This document shows positions 40,215-50,175 of a DNA stretch of 64,000 bases, piece after piece. Origin of the DNA: Xenorhabdus budapestensis (GTDB taxonomy: Bacteria; Pseudomonadota; Gammaproteobacteria; Enterobacterales; Enterobacteriaceae); contig NZ_NIBS01000002.1 in the NCBI RefSeq assembly GCF_002632465.1, positions 248,001 to 312,000 of the forward strand, written 5' to 3'. Every line of letters starts with the position of its first letter. The stretch's first letter is position 1. Under the pieces are notes generated by a model. The model was not told the DNA's origin and ran no database searches. It saw only the letters and a list, made by a program, of their open reading frames with translations. The position numbers and the translations under genes are program-made.

Positions 40215-40282
40215 TCAACCCAATTTTCAGTAGAATCAACCAGAATCTGCTGTAAATGAGGTACTACATCGCTATTATTCAT
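40175..40282 (-). pseudogene. N-terminal fragment of a lysine 2,3-aminomutase-like (KamA) gene
   Basis: ATG 40282 opens a 35-codon frame containing DSTENWVDWRWQQK, which matches the N-terminal signature of KamA-family radical SAM aminomutases (NWxDWRWQ). AGGAACGACA precedes the ATG. The frame then stops and the DNA passes into ATP-grasp sequence, so the radical SAM core has been deleted. Confidence 0.5.
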
Positions 40283-40326
40283 TGTCGTTCCTCATAATTA
40301 TTATTTTACTAATAATATATACCCCT

Positions 40327-40392
40327 TCATAAATAACATGTTCCCATATCCCAATCCGTGCGTTCAGGACGATAACGCTCTGCTTGAGACAT
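40327..40392 (-). CDS. Tiny open frame, 21 codons, unknown
   Basis: ATG 40392 to TGA 40327-40329 encodes MSQAERYRPERTDWDMGTCY L. No clear ribosome-binding site. It could be the start of another deleted gene of the decayed cluster, a leader peptide, or chance. Confidence 0.15.
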   Translation of the reverse strand: MSQAERYRPERTDWDMGTCYL

Positions 40393-40427
40393 GGAAACTA
40401 TTCCAATTTATATTGGTTTAATAATTA

Positions 40428-41825
40428 TTAATCTATTTTCATTGCGGTTTTAATCTCAACACTACTTGCCTTAATCTCAATGCTATCCGCATTAACATCA
40501 TAGATATGGTCTTTCGTCAGGCGATACACAACCGGACTTAACAGCGCAATCGCAATTAAGTTAGGGATAGCCATCATGGCATTGAGTGTATCTGCCAGTA
40601 ACCAGACAAAGTTCAGTGATTGAGTTGCGCCAATCGGTAACGCAATGATCCAAATAATACGGAAAGGAATAATGGCTTTTGTTCCCAGTAAATACTGAAT
40701 ACATTTTTCACCATAGAAGCTCCATCCTAAGATAGTTGTAAAAGCAAAGATTGCCAGTGCGATTGCAACAACGTAATGGCCTCCCGGAATAACTGACGAG
40801 AAAGCAGCCGCTGTTAATGTTGCTCCTGTCTGGCCTGTCAACCAACCGCCAGTAATAACGATGGTCAACCCGGTAATGGAACATACCACAATGGTATCAA
40901 TGAAAGTCCCCAACATGGCAATTAAACCCTGGCGGATCGGGTTTTGGGTTTTCGCTGTAGCGTGAGCAATAGGAGCACTACCCATACCTGCTTCGTTAGA
41001 AAACACACCACGGGCAATACCAAAACGGATTGCAGCCCAGACTGCTGCTCCAGCAAATCCTCCTTGTGCTGCAACAGGAGTGAAAGCGGATTTGATAATC
41101 AAGGCAAACGCATCTGGAATAGCACTCACATTGAGTCCTAAAACGACCATACCGGCCCCCAGATAACCTACAGTCATAACAGGCACCAGTTTACCTGCAA
41201 CATCAGAAATCCGTTTGATACCACCAATCAATACCGCACCAACCAGAAGAACCAGTGCCGCCGCAGTTATAGTTTTATCAACACCAAAGCTACTTTGCAG
41301 TACTTCAGAAACTGAGTTGGCTTGTACCGTATTACCAATGCCAAAGCCAGCTATACTTCCGAAGAAAGCAAATAATGTTCCCAGCCATACCCATTTTTCC
41401 CCCAATCCATTTTTAATATAGTACATGGGGCCACCAACATAGTTACCGTTCTTATCTGTTTCACGGTAACGTACTGCCAGCACAGCTTCGGAATATTTAG
41501 TTGCCATTCCCACCAACGCAGTCATCCACATCCAGAACAATGCTCCCGGCCCACCCATAACAATCGCCGTTGCAACCCCTGCTATATTCCCTGTGCCTAT
41601 CGTTGCGGACAATGCGGTCATTAATGCATTAAAAGGGGAAACTTGCCCTTCACCACGTTGTGTATTTTTTTGAAAGAGTAATTTGAACCCTGTCCCTAAC
41701 TTGCGTATCGGCAAGAAAGACAGGCGGATCTGCATGAAAATACCTATCCCCAGAAGACCAATCAGCATTGGTACTCCCCATACAACCCCGTTTATTGCAC
41801 CTAACCATTGTGTGATCAGTTCCAT
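40428..41825 (-). CDS. Sodium:alanine/glycine symporter (AGCS family)
   Basis: 465 residues from ATG 41825 (MELITQWLGAIN) with GAGGG 6 nt upstream; E. coli AlsT/YaaJ is 476. About ten membrane segments and the AGCS signatures (ALSATIGTGNIAGVATAIVM; GGPMYYIKNGLG; RGVFSNEAGMGSAPIAHAT). Inner-membrane uptake of a small neutral amino acid coupled to sodium. Intact, unlike its neighbours. Single gene inside the insertion between flhB and cheZ. Confidence 0.93.
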   Translation of the reverse strand: MELITQWLGAINGVVWGVPMLIGLLGIGIFMQIRLSFLPIRKLGTGFKLLFQKNTQRGEGQVSPFNALMTALSATIGTGNIAGVATAIVMGGPGALFWMWMTALVGMATKYSEAVLAVRYRETDKNGNYVGGPMYYIKNGLGEKWVWLGTLFAFFGSIAGFGIGNTVQANSVSEVLQSSFGVDKTITAAALVLLVGAVLIGGIKRISDVAGKLVPVMTVGYLGAGMVVLGLNVSAIPDAFALIIKSAFTPVAAQGGFAGAAVWAAIRFGIARGVFSNEAGMGSAPIAHATAKTQNPIRQGLIAMLGTFIDTIVVCSITGLTIVITGGWLTGQTGATLTAAAFSSVIPGGHYVVAIALAIFAFTTILGWSFYGEKCIQYLLGTKAIIPFRIIWIIALPIGATQSLNFVWLLADTLNAMMAIPNLIAIALLSPVVYRLTKDHIYDVNADSIEIKASSVEIKTAMKID

Positions 41826-41852
41826 ATATACCCTCGGAATTCTACGTAACAA

Positions 41853-42140
41853 GTTAGTAACAAAAATGCTTCAATTAAATAAAAGAATATTTTGAGGAAA
41901 TAAGAAAGAACTAATTCGACCTTACTGGTAAGAAAACTTAATACTGTGAGTGTGATCACCGACTCTAGTAATATCTTAATAATTTCGCTTATAGCAAATC
42001 TTCATACATCACAAAATCAAAGATAAAAGGCCATTAGGCAAATTTTTATCGTGTGATCTGGCAAATTTGGGGTTTTTTATAACAAAAAAATAGGTATTAT
42101 TCACTGACAAATAGTTTCCCATGTAATTAAAGGATTATCC
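41853..42140. other. Divergent intergenic region, AGCS symporter / recombinase
   Basis: 288 bp, AT-rich, must hold promoters for both directions. I looked for paired inversion (hix-type) sites near the recombinase and saw none. Confidence 0.3.
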
Positions 42141-42719
42141 GTGGCAAGAATTGGTTATATCCGAGTGTCAACAAATGACCAAAATAGTGATTTACAAAAA
42201 AATGCATTGGTCAGCATTAACTGCGAAATGATTTTTGAAGACAAAATCAGTGGGAAAACCGCCAATCGCCCGGGATTAAAACGTGCGTTAAAGCACCTCA
42301 AATCTGGTGATACGCTCGTTGTCTGGAAACTGGATCGCTTGGGGCGCAGTGTAAAAAATCTGGTGACACTCATTTCAGAACTACATGAACGAGGAATTCA
42401 TTTTCAAAGTCTGACTGACAGTATCGATACCAGCACAGCTATGGGAAGGTTTTTCTTTCATGTAATGAGTGCATTGGCGGAAATGGAACGTGAATTGATT
42501 GTTGAAAGAACTAACGCAGGTTTAGCCGCAGCACGGGAACAGGGACGAATTGGCGGGCGGCCTGTCAGATTTACCGAAGAAGACCAGCAACAAGCCGCCA
42601 GATTGCTGAGTAAAGGCCACAGCAGAAAACAACTCTCAATTATTTATAATGTATCGCTGTCAACCATTTATAAATATTTACCAGCGAATTTAACCGTTAG
42701 CCTTGCCTCTTCAGAATAA
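42141..42719 (+). CDS. Serine recombinase of the DNA invertase/resolvase family
   Basis: 192 residues. N-terminal catalytic domain with RIGYIRVSTNDQNSDLQ (nucleophilic Ser near residue 10), LDRLGRSVKNL with the active-site Args, and AEMERELIVERTNAGLAAAR (E helix). C-terminal helix-turn-helix (HSRKQLSIIYNVSLSTIYKY). GTG start with AAGGA 7 nt upstream. It would cut and rejoin DNA at short inverted or direct sites. No phage tail genes, transposon ends or crossover sites are visible nearby, so it is an orphan. Confidence 0.9.
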   Translation: MARIGYIRVSTNDQNSDLQKNALVSINCEMIFEDKISGKTANRPGLKRALKHLKSGDTLVVWKLDRLGRSVKNLVTLISELHERGIHFQSLTDSIDTSTAMGRFFFHVMSALAEMERELIVERTNAGLAAAREQGRIGGRPVRFTEEDQQQAARLLSKGHSRKQLSIIYNVSLSTIYKYLPANLTVSLASSE

Positions 42720-42737
42720 AACGCTGTTCCCAATTAC

Positions 42738-43260
42738 CTATTTTTGCAAAAAATCTTTGATAACCTTTACCCACTCTGCCGGGTTTTCCATCTGTACCGC
42801 ATGACCACTCTTCACCTCCATGTACAGACTGTTCTTTATACTTTTATGGACTTCACGTGCCAGATAAGGCGGAATCAGCGTATCGTGACTTAGCCCAATA
42901 ATTAATGTGTCCTTATTTATCCGGGAAAGGTAATTTTTGATGTTTATCGATAATCCCAAAGCTATCCGCCTGTTCGCCTCTTTTTCTGATGGTCTGGCAC
43001 AAATTTGACGGAGCGTTTCCTGCCCCAATGATGAAATAAATTCAGGGCTGAGAACATGGGAAAGTCCAAAAGCAGTTGCTAAAGTTTGATCGCTGTTTTC
43101 CAATTTTAACCAGGTCGTAAACATCAACTGGAAATAGGGATCATCTTGTGCCATGGAGAAACATCACCGGATTTTGATGGTTTGCTTGATTTTCATTAGA
43201 GTCTTTACGATAGGAAACAAATGAATCTGCCAAATAGATGACTTTTTCAATCGACTGCAC
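42738..43260 (-). pseudogene. Alpha/beta hydrolase, disrupted
   Basis: A 5' piece starts at GTG 43260 (AAAGGA upstream) and reads to NPVMFLHGT (oxyanion-loop HG motif), then stops near 43147. A 3' piece in another frame (42738-43154) carries the C-terminal cap, the acid (LSHDTLIPP) and the catalytic His (SGHAVQMENP). The nucleophile elbow GxSxG and about 70 residues around it are missing, so an internal deletion plus frame loss inactivated it. Confidence 0.75.
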
Positions 43261-43444
43261 TGTGTTTTCCTTTTATAGGGTCTGAATAATGATATCGTTT
43301 TATACATCAAATCAACCAGATAACACTGTGATCTAACCGAAAGTCCGGCATATTGAAAATAACGTTTGGGCAGCCGCCTGACTCGCCCAAACATCAAACT
43401 TATTTAAGAATAAATGTTGTTCGTTAAAGTATTATCACTCGTTA

Positions 43445-44101
43445 TCAAAAACCTAAACTATCCAGTAAATCATCAACCTGTTCCTGGTTGGCAATGACGC
43501 CGATCCCATTCTGGTTGACCTGAGGGCCATTAAGAAGACTTTCGTTCTCTTTTTTAGTTTTGGTCACCTGGTCAGAAGGCATATTTTCCATTAATACCAT
43601 GACCAGTTGTTTTTCCAGTTCCTGAATGACTTCCATCATCCGTTTAATTACCTGCCCGGTGAGATCCTGAAAATCTTGGGCCATCATGATCTCAAGCAAT
43701 TGGGTATTGGTAAATGCAGCATGTTCTGGCACGAGTTTGAGATAATCTCTCGTGTCCGTTACCAAAGAGCGCGCATCAACCAGTTCTAAATTAGTCGGGT
43801 TCGCAAACCACTCATCCCAACGTTGGGTTAAGGATTTTGCCGAGGTTTCCAATTCATTTTGGCGAGGCTGAGCTACTTCAACGCAGTTCAATACCCTTTC
43901 AGCCGCCTGTGCTGTCATCTGGACAACGTAATTCAATCGCTCCCTCGCATCAGGGATCGCCTCAGCCGCCTGAGCAATGGTTCGATCCAATCCCAGTTCA
44001 CGTAGACTATCGCGCAACATTCTTGTTAACTGCCCGATACGACTGATTATTTCACTGGTTGTAACCGCCTCATCTCTCGGCATGACTGGATTTCCACTCA
44101 T
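43445..44101 (-). CDS. cheZ: CheY-phosphate phosphatase CheZ
   Basis: 218 residues (E. coli 214). Conserved [20 protein letters not shown] and the catalytic helix [20 protein letters not shown] (Asp and Gln), with the C-terminal CheY-binding peptide [12 protein letters not shown]. Dephosphorylates CheY at the receptor arrays. Follows cheY by 9 bp. Confidence 0.96.
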   Translation of the reverse strand: MSGNPVMPRDEAVTTSEIISRIGQLTRMLRDSLRELGLDRTIAQAAEAIPDARERLNYVVQMTAQAAERVLNCVEVAQPRQNELETSAKSLTQRWDEWFANPTNLELVDARSLVTDTRDYLKLVPEHAAFTNTQLLEIMMAQDFQDLTGQVIKRMMEVIQELEKQLVMVLMENMPSDQVTKTKKENESLLNGPQVNQNGIGVIANQEQVDDLLDSLGF

Positions 44102-44110
44102 TTTGTCTCC

Positions 44111-44500
44111 TTAGAGCCCCAATTTTTCAAATATTTTATTGAGCTTTTCTTCCAAAATCGCCGCAGTAAATGGTTTCACAACATAACCACTAGCTCCGGC
44201 TTGTGCTGCTGCAATGATGTTTTCTTTTTTTGCTTCTGCCGTCACCATCAGAACTGGCAAAGCAGCCAATTTTTCGTCACTGCGAATTGTTTTCAACAAT
44301 TCGAGACCATCAATGTTAGGCATGTTCCAGTCAGAAATGACAAAATCAAATTCGGCTGCACGAAGCTTTGCCAGCGCTTCTGCTCCATCCAGTGCCTCAT
44401 CAACATTATTAAAACCCAGTTCTTTCAACAAATTACGCACAATTCGACGCATGGTTGAAAAGTCATCAACCACCAGAAACCTTAGATCCTTACTTGCCAT
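44111..44500 (-). CDS. cheY: Chemotaxis response regulator CheY
   Basis: 129 residues. Receiver domain with the acidic pair in [15 protein letters not shown], the phospho-acceptor in [18 protein letters not shown], and the Thr/Lys of MVTAEA and YVVKPFTA. Phosphorylated by CheA; binds the flagellar motor switch to change rotation. Confidence 0.98.
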   Translation of the reverse strand: MASKDLRFLVVDDFSTMRRIVRNLLKELGFNNVDEALDGAEALAKLRAAEFDFVISDWNMPNIDGLELLKTIRSDEKLAALPVLMVTAEAKKENIIAAAQAGASGYVVKPFTAAILEEKLNKIFEKLGL

Positions 44501-44557
44501 AAAAACTCCTTGAAATTTTATTCATCCAACAGCATCGTGCTGTAAAAGTTAACAACA

Positions 44558-44608
44558 ATATCCTCTTTATCTTTCAAGGTGCAGCAACTTGAAATATATC
44601 AGATATAA
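44558..44608. repeat. Dispersed palindromic intergenic repeat
   Basis: ATATCCTCTTTATCTTTCAA then GGTGCAGCAACTTGAAATAT; diverged copy in the cheY-cheB gap of an otherwise tight operon. Confidence 0.5.
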
Positions 44609-44614
44609 CAACGA

Positions 44615-45667
44615 TTAAATCCGAATCGATTGCCCGGTACTGATTTTAGCCAGCATAGTTTTACTCAGCTTTTGTAGATCCATAACTTCATCGACGGCCC
44701 CCAACTGGATCGCAGCCCGCGGCATACCAAAGACCACACAACTCGATTCACTTTGTGCTAATGTGTACGCTCCTGCTTGTTTCATTTCCAACAACCCCGC
44801 CGCACCATCACTGCCCATACCCGTTAAGATAACGCCCACCGCGTTGCGCCCTGCGTATTTAGCAACAGAACGAAACAGGACATCGACAGAAGGACGATGA
44901 CGATTAACCGGTGGAGCACTACTAGTCATAATTTGGTAGTTAGCTCCGCTACGACACAGTTCCATATGGCGATCTCCCGGTGCGATATAGGCATGTCCCG
45001 GTAAGACACGCTCACCATCTTCCGCTTCTTTGACAGTAACCTGGCTCAATTTATTTAGCCGTTCTGCAAATGAGCGGGTAAAGCCGGATGGCATGTGCTG
45101 TGTAATAAGCAAAGCCGGGCTGGTAACAGGTAACGGTTGTAACAGGTTCTTGATTGCCTCGGTACCCCCGGTTGAAGCACCAACCGCGATCAATTTCTCA
45201 CTGGACAAAAGTGGCTTAAAATTCAGCGGAGCTACAATTTCTTGTGTTGGTCTTACTGTGCTGATTTTTGCCTGTGCCGCCGCACGGATTTTCTCCGCAA
45301 TCAGCTCACTATAGGCCAACATGCCTTCACGAATACCTAATTGCGGCTTGGTTACAAAGTCCACAGCCCCCAATTCCAGTGCTTTCAATGTAATTTCCGA
45401 ACCTTTTGCCGTCAGAGATGAAACCATCACAACAGGCATAGGTCGCAAACGCATTAATTTATCAAGAAAATCAATACCATCCATCCGTGGCATCTCGACA
45501 TCCAATGTCAATACCTGCGGGTTATATTTTTTGATTAAATCGCGGGCAACATATGGATCAGGCGCACAGTCCACCACTTCCATGTCAGGGTGGCTATTGA
45601 TTATTTCCCGCATGATTTGACGCATCAGCGCCGAATCATCCACACAAAGAACTGTTATTTTATTCAT
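44615..45667 (-). CDS. cheB: Protein-glutamate methylesterase CheB
   Basis: 350 residues. N-terminal receiver ([30 protein letters not shown]) and C-terminal esterase with GASTGGTEA (catalytic Ser), TQHMPSGFT (His) and GMGSDGAAG (Asp region). Removes methyl groups from receptors for adaptation. ATG overlaps the cheR stop by 8 nt. Confidence 0.97.
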   Translation of the reverse strand: MNKITVLCVDDSALMRQIMREIINSHPDMEVVDCAPDPYVARDLIKKYNPQVLTLDVEMPRMDGIDFLDKLMRLRPMPVVMVSSLTAKGSEITLKALELGAVDFVTKPQLGIREGMLAYSELIAEKIRAAAQAKISTVRPTQEIVAPLNFKPLLSSEKLIAVGASTGGTEAIKNLLQPLPVTSPALLITQHMPSGFTRSFAERLNKLSQVTVKEAEDGERVLPGHAYIAPGDRHMELCRSGANYQIMTSSAPPVNRHRPSVDVLFRSVAKYAGRNAVGVILTGMGSDGAAGLLEMKQAGAYTLAQSESSCVVFGMPRAAIQLGAVDEVMDLQKLSKTMLAKISTGQSIRI

Positions 45668-46589
45668 GACCCCTCCTTGCCCGGCCTACACCGTAAACGG
45701 TCTGTCCTTGCAAGTAGAACTCTCGGCTAATTTGAGTGACGTTTTCGGAATGCCCTGCAAAGAGCAGACCATCGGGTTTTAAGAAATTGACAAAGCGACG
45801 CAGAATTCTTTCCTGCGTTTTTTTATCAAAATAAATCATGACATTACGACAAAAAATTGCATCAAATTTACCTTCCAGTGCCCACTCAGAATCAAGTAAA
45901 TTCAGATGCTGAAAGCTAACCAGCTCAGTAAGCACTGGACGAACTCTGGCGTACCCTTCAAAATAACCAACGCCTTTGAAAAAATATTTTTTCTTTTGGC
46001 TTTCACTCAGGTGCTGTAATTCATCCAATCGATAAACACCTTGGCGAGCTTTTTCCAACACCTGGGTATCAATATCACTGCCAATGATTTTTATCCGGTT
46101 TGAGTGGTGTCCCAATACATCACACGATCTGCCACACAAAGCCTCTCTACCACACAAAGTGTCATACAGTGTCATTGCAATGGAATACGGCTCTTCTCCC
46201 GTTGACGCAGCCGCACTCCAGACACGGTAAGTTCCTCCGTTTTTTCTGCTGGCATGTGCCGCCAGAATAGGAAAATGATGGGCTTCCCTAAAAAATGCGG
46301 TGAGATTGGTCGTTAATGCATTGATAAATAATTCCCACTCCTTGCTATAACTATCCTGTTCCAGAATCGACAGATATTGACCAAAATCATTGAGCCCCAG
46401 AACACGCAAACGCCTGATCAGGCGGTTGTAAACCATCTCACGTTTATTTTTTGCCAATACAATGCCAGCTCGTTGGTAAATAAACTGGCAGATGCGCTGA
46501 AATTGCGCATCCGACAACGTATGCCGCTGAAACATAAAGTTCAGCGGTACAATAGCTTCAACGTCTGAAGCTGCTAAATTGGATTTCAT
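45660..46589 (-). CDS. cheR: Chemotaxis protein methyltransferase CheR
   Basis: 309 residues (E. coli 286; extra residues at the N-terminus and a loop near [15 protein letters not shown]). SAM-binding region [17 protein letters not shown] and [14 protein letters not shown] are conserved. Methylates receptor glutamates. Confidence 0.96.
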   Translation of the reverse strand: MKSNLAASDVEAIVPLNFMFQRHTLSDAQFQRICQFIYQRAGIVLAKNKREMVYNRLIRRLRVLGLNDFGQYLSILEQDSYSKEWELFINALTTNLTAFFREAHHFPILAAHASRKNGGTYRVWSAAASTGEEPYSIAMTLYDTLCGREALCGRSCDVLGHHSNRIKIIGSDIDTQVLEKARQGVYRLDELQHLSESQKKKYFFKGVGYFEGYARVRPVLTELVSFQHLNLLDSEWALEGKFDAIFCRNVMIYFDKKTQERILRRFVNFLKPDGLLFAGHSENVTQISREFYLQGQTVYGVGRARRGHE

Positions 46590-46595
46590 CTGACC

Positions 46596-48227
46596 TCAGT
46601 GTACTTGACTTACAACATACTCATCGGTCATTTTTGATGCTGGATATACCTGATGGTCATGCTCATGCTCCAAATCTGTCGGTAATTCAAATTGTGCAAC
46701 CGTTTTCACCAATATATCTGCCTTATCTTCAAGCGCGGATGCAGCAGCCGCAGATTGTTCCACCAATGCCGCATTTTGCTGTGTGACTTGATCCATCTGA
46801 CTAACGGCTTGGGCTATCTGATGAATGCCACGGCTTTGTTCGTCGGAAGCTGCCGCAATTTCAGACATAAGATCAGTGACTTGATTCACTGACTTGACTA
46901 ATTCATCCATTGTTCTTCCGGCATTATTCACCAGCTCAGAGCCTTGATTAACACGATGGACGGATTCATCGATCAATATTTTGATTTCTTTTGCGGCGTC
47001 AGCACTGCGTTGCGCCAGATCACGAACTTCTCCGGCCACTACAGAAAATCCTCGGCCCTGCTCACCAGCACGGGCGGCTTCAACCGCTGCATTCAAGGCC
47101 AGAATGTTGGTCTGAAAGGCGATACCATCAATCACGCTGATAATCGCGCTGATTTTCTTCGAACTATTGGCAATTTCATCCATTGTCGCAACAACACTGC
47201 TGGTCTGTTCGCCGCCTTTCGTCGCCGTTTGAGAAGCCGCTACCGCAAGTGCGCTGGCCTGACGTGCATGTTCTGCGTTCTGCTTAACAGTAACTGTTAA
47301 CTGCTCCATACTGGCCGCAGTTTCTTCCAGTGATGCCGCTTGTTCCTCAGTACGTGAGGATAAATCTGTATTACCTTGCGTGATTTCCTGGATACCGGCA
47401 TACATTTGGTTGGTATTATCCCGCACCGACGAAATGGATTTGATCAGTGAATTCTGCATATCACGCAGTTTTCTGAATATGTTACCAATTTCGTCATTGG
47501 TGGTGACGGCCACTTCTTTATTTAGCCGCCCTTCAGCCACATCCTGAAAACAAGCTCTCATGTTTGCAAAAGGTCTGAGGAGGTTACGTTTCAGCCACCA
47601 ATGAGCTGACAGGGAAACAACAAACACCATCAGGATAGAGCCAAAGAACATGGCAATGGAGACTTTATAATAAAATGCGCCATCAGAAACCGCTTTACTG
47701 ATATGGGCACCGAGATAATGCATATAGTTATTGTATGCAACCTCTAATTTACTCTGGTAACTCTCTGTTGGTTGATCGAGGAATTCTTGAAAGTGACCTT
47801 CGTAAAGGAAGATTTTTAATTCCTTCAATGCATTAATGTATTCTTGGTATGCATGCTCAACAGCCGACAATAATTCCGCTCCATTATCACTCTGCTCCAT
47901 CAGAGGTAATCCACTAAAACGTGCGAAGCTCCTTTCAGCTTCATTCAGTGAACTTTTGAGCAATGCTTCCATTTCATCTATTTGCTCTCTCGGTTGCCCG
48001 ACTTTATGAGCAATCGCGATCTTATTCAAGGTGTTACGCGTTTGCAGCAACGCCGCCCAACTCAATCCAAGGGTATCTCTCCGTTGAGTTCCCAAATCAA
48101 TTCTTTCTATATATGACTGGTCTGTATGAATTATCCCCAAAGATAAGCCACTGGAAATAATCTGCATAACACAAAACATCATCAGTAATAGATACAAACT
48201 GGTTGATATGCGAAACCTGCCTAACAT
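46596..48227 (-). CDS. Methyl-accepting chemotaxis protein (first of two)
   Basis: 543 residues. Two membrane segments (about 8-30 and 190-212) frame a Tar-type four-helix periplasmic sensor. A HAMP linker and the highly conserved hairpin tip follow ([20 protein letters not shown]). The sensor helix reads [14 protein letters not shown]: the Arg equivalent to Tar Arg64 is kept, but those matching Arg69 and Arg73 are Lys and Ala, so aspartate/serine binding is doubtful. The C-terminus ends YVVSQVH and lacks the NWETF pentapeptide that docks CheR/CheB, like low-abundance receptors. Between cheR and the second receptor. Confidence 0.93.
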   Translation of the reverse strand: MLGRFRISTSLYLLLMMFCVMQIISSGLSLGIIHTDQSYIERIDLGTQRRDTLGLSWAALLQTRNTLNKIAIAHKVGQPREQIDEMEALLKSSLNEAERSFARFSGLPLMEQSDNGAELLSAVEHAYQEYINALKELKIFLYEGHFQEFLDQPTESYQSKLEVAYNNYMHYLGAHISKAVSDGAFYYKVSIAMFFGSILMVFVVSLSAHWWLKRNLLRPFANMRACFQDVAEGRLNKEVAVTTNDEIGNIFRKLRDMQNSLIKSISSVRDNTNQMYAGIQEITQGNTDLSSRTEEQAASLEETAASMEQLTVTVKQNAEHARQASALAVAASQTATKGGEQTSSVVATMDEIANSSKKISAIISVIDGIAFQTNILALNAAVEAARAGEQGRGFSVVAGEVRDLAQRSADAAKEIKILIDESVHRVNQGSELVNNAGRTMDELVKSVNQVTDLMSEIAAASDEQSRGIHQIAQAVSQMDQVTQQNAALVEQSAAAASALEDKADILVKTVAQFELPTDLEHEHDHQVYPASKMTDEYVVSQVH

Positions 48228-48243
48228 GTAATCACCTCGTTTA

Positions 48244-48264
48244 ACGGCTGCATAATGCAGCCGT
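48244..48264. repeat. Perfect palindrome between the two receptor genes
   Basis: ACGGCTGCAT-A-ATGCAGCCGT. Could form a strong hairpin in the receptor mRNA; there is no T run on the minus strand, so it may be an mRNA stability or attenuation element rather than a terminator. Confidence 0.5.
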
Positions 48265-48283
48265 AGTTATCGCTATTATTTTT

Positions 48284-49987
48284 TTAGAATGTTTCCCAAT
48301 TAGATGGGTCTTCCACATCGCTGCTTTTTTTCAGCACGGGAGGATTCGTTTTATTAGCTGGAGGAGTCGGCGATTTTATCGTCGGTAAAACTTCATGTTT
48401 TCTTTTCTCAGGCTGCTTCCTTTCTGCCTGCTCCGGTAACTGAAATAATGATACTGCTTTGGTCAAGATCATGGCCTGCTCTTCCAACGCCGCTGCTGCG
48501 GCCGCAGACTGTTCAACCAATGATGCATTCTGTTGTGTGACTCGATCCATTTCAGAGATAGCGACACCAACTTGTGTAATTCCCCGACTTTGTTCATCAG
48601 AAGCTGATGCTATTTCTCCCATGATGTCAGTCACACGGGTAACAGAATCGACAATTTGGTTCATTGTTTCACCAGCACTTTCCACCAGCACAGAGCCTGT
48701 GTCAGTACGGTTGACGGAATCTTCAATCAGTGATTTGATCTCTTTCGCTGCTTCTGCACTGCGTTGTGCCAGATTGCGGACTTCACCGGCAACCACAGCA
48801 AAACCACGACCGTGTTCACCTGCACGAGCCGCTTCTACCGCAGCATTAAGAGCCAGAATATTAGTCTGGAAAGCGATGGCATCAATAACACCAGTGATAT
48901 CTGAAATTTTGCGTGAACTATCAGCAATTTCGTGCATAGTTTGCACTACATTTGCTACCACTTTACCCCCCTGACGAGCGATATCAGAGGCGTTATCAGC
49001 CAGATTACTGGCTTGGCGAGCGTTGTCAGCATTTTGTTTTACCGTTGCCGTCAACTGTTCCATGCTGGCCGCAGTTTCTTCCAATGAAGCCACTTGCTGC
49101 TCAGTACGGGCAGAGAGATCATTGTTACCCGCAGCGATTTCGCTGGTGCCGGTATAGATGGTTTCAGTGCTGTGATGCACACTGCTGACGGTATGAATCA
49201 GCTCGTCTTGCATATTTTTCAGGCCAACCGCCAACATTCCCATTTCATTGGTGCCTGAGACATCAACAGTTTTAGTCAAATCACCTTTCGAAAAAGCCTT
49301 AATGGTATCCAACAATTTGTTCAGCGGATCGATCAATGATTTACGCAAACCAGCCCAACTTGCTGCCATGACGGCAATCAGCAATACAAATATAAAAATC
49401 AGACTAATGATAATATTGTGGTAGGCGGCATCAGCTTCATCTGACAATTGCTGATACAGTTTTTCATTTTGATCCAGGTAAAAAGCGTATTCAGCACCAA
49501 ATGCGTTCTGATACGTAGTGGTTGGCTGAACAAAAAATTCTTTAAACTGTTTTTTTACCAGCAACACATCTAGTTCTTTCAGTGCATTGAGATAGTCATG
49601 GTGGGTTTGTCTTAAGCTCTGCATACGCTCTGGCTCGCGTATAACTGTGCTTGGCAATTGCTCAAATTGCTGGAAACGACGCTCTGCACGCGCTAAGTTG
49701 ACCTTAGCTTCTGCTAAAACATCCTCAATTTTGTACTCGCTCTCCCCATCATGCTCTTTCATGATATAGATGATGCCAATACGGTTCAGGTTATTACGGG
49801 CTTGTAGCAGGTTGCTCCAGCTCTCGTCCAATAATTTTTGCCGCTGCCGCATTTCATCTAATGTATCAAAGGACTTGGTATCATTCTTTAACGCATTAAA
49901 AAACAGTCCTCCAGAGATAAATTGCAGAGCACCAAATAATATGATGACTGAGATGAGTCCCGTCACTATTTTCATTCGGTTAAACAT
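48284..49987 (-). CDS. Methyl-accepting chemotaxis protein (second, Tsr/Tar-type)
   Basis: 567 residues. Two membrane segments (about 8-30 and 192-212), Tsr/Tar-like sensor, HAMP and signalling hairpin ([20 protein letters not shown]). The ligand helix is [17 protein letters not shown]: Args matching Tsr Arg64 and Arg69 are present, the third is not. The C-terminus is NWETF, the CheR/CheB docking pentapeptide, so this is probably the high-abundance receptor that also serves the other one. A perfect sigma-28 promoter lies upstream. Confidence 0.94.
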   Translation of the reverse strand: MFNRMKIVTGLISVIILFGALQFISGGLFFNALKNDTKSFDTLDEMRQRQKLLDESWSNLLQARNNLNRIGIIYIMKEHDGESEYKIEDVLAEAKVNLARAERRFQQFEQLPSTVIREPERMQSLRQTHHDYLNALKELDVLLVKKQFKEFFVQPTTTYQNAFGAEYAFYLDQNEKLYQQLSDEADAAYHNIIISLIFIFVLLIAVMAASWAGLRKSLIDPLNKLLDTIKAFSKGDLTKTVDVSGTNEMGMLAVGLKNMQDELIHTVSSVHHSTETIYTGTSEIAAGNNDLSARTEQQVASLEETAASMEQLTATVKQNADNARQASNLADNASDIARQGGKVVANVVQTMHEIADSSRKISDITGVIDAIAFQTNILALNAAVEAARAGEHGRGFAVVAGEVRNLAQRSAEAAKEIKSLIEDSVNRTDTGSVLVESAGETMNQIVDSVTRVTDIMGEIASASDEQSRGITQVGVAISEMDRVTQQNASLVEQSAAAAAALEEQAMILTKAVSLFQLPEQAERKQPEKRKHEVLPTIKSPTPPANKTNPPVLKKSSDVEDPSNWETF

Positions 49988-50021
49988 GACTTCCCTTGTG
50001 TAATAAATTGCTATGCCTGTG

Positions 50022-50048
50022 TTATCGGCATCCTTAAAGGGAACTTTA
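50022..50048 (-). promoter_or_regulatory. Sigma-28 (FliA) promoter for the receptor genes
   Basis: On the minus strand TAAA-N15-GCCGATAA, an exact match to the enterobacterial FliA -35 core and -10 boxes, 35 nt upstream of the NWETF receptor start. Confidence 0.88.
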
Positions 50049-50175
50049 CGCGTAATACAAAAAATTGAGTCTTTACTGTGTTTTTTGACCTACAACAAAT
50101 CAGGCTGCCTTTTCACGCTACAATTTTGCGCATTCCCTTAGCAAAAAGAGCGAGAATGATGGCAGCCCTGAAATA

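Noticed and set aside
41853..42140. Inversion crossover sites beside the recombinase
   Set aside because: No convincing 26-bp inverted pair could be found by eye on either side of the gene.
43164..43397. 77-codon minus-strand open frame
   Set aside because: It overlaps the broken hydrolase in another frame; the hydrolase frame carries family motifs and this one does not.
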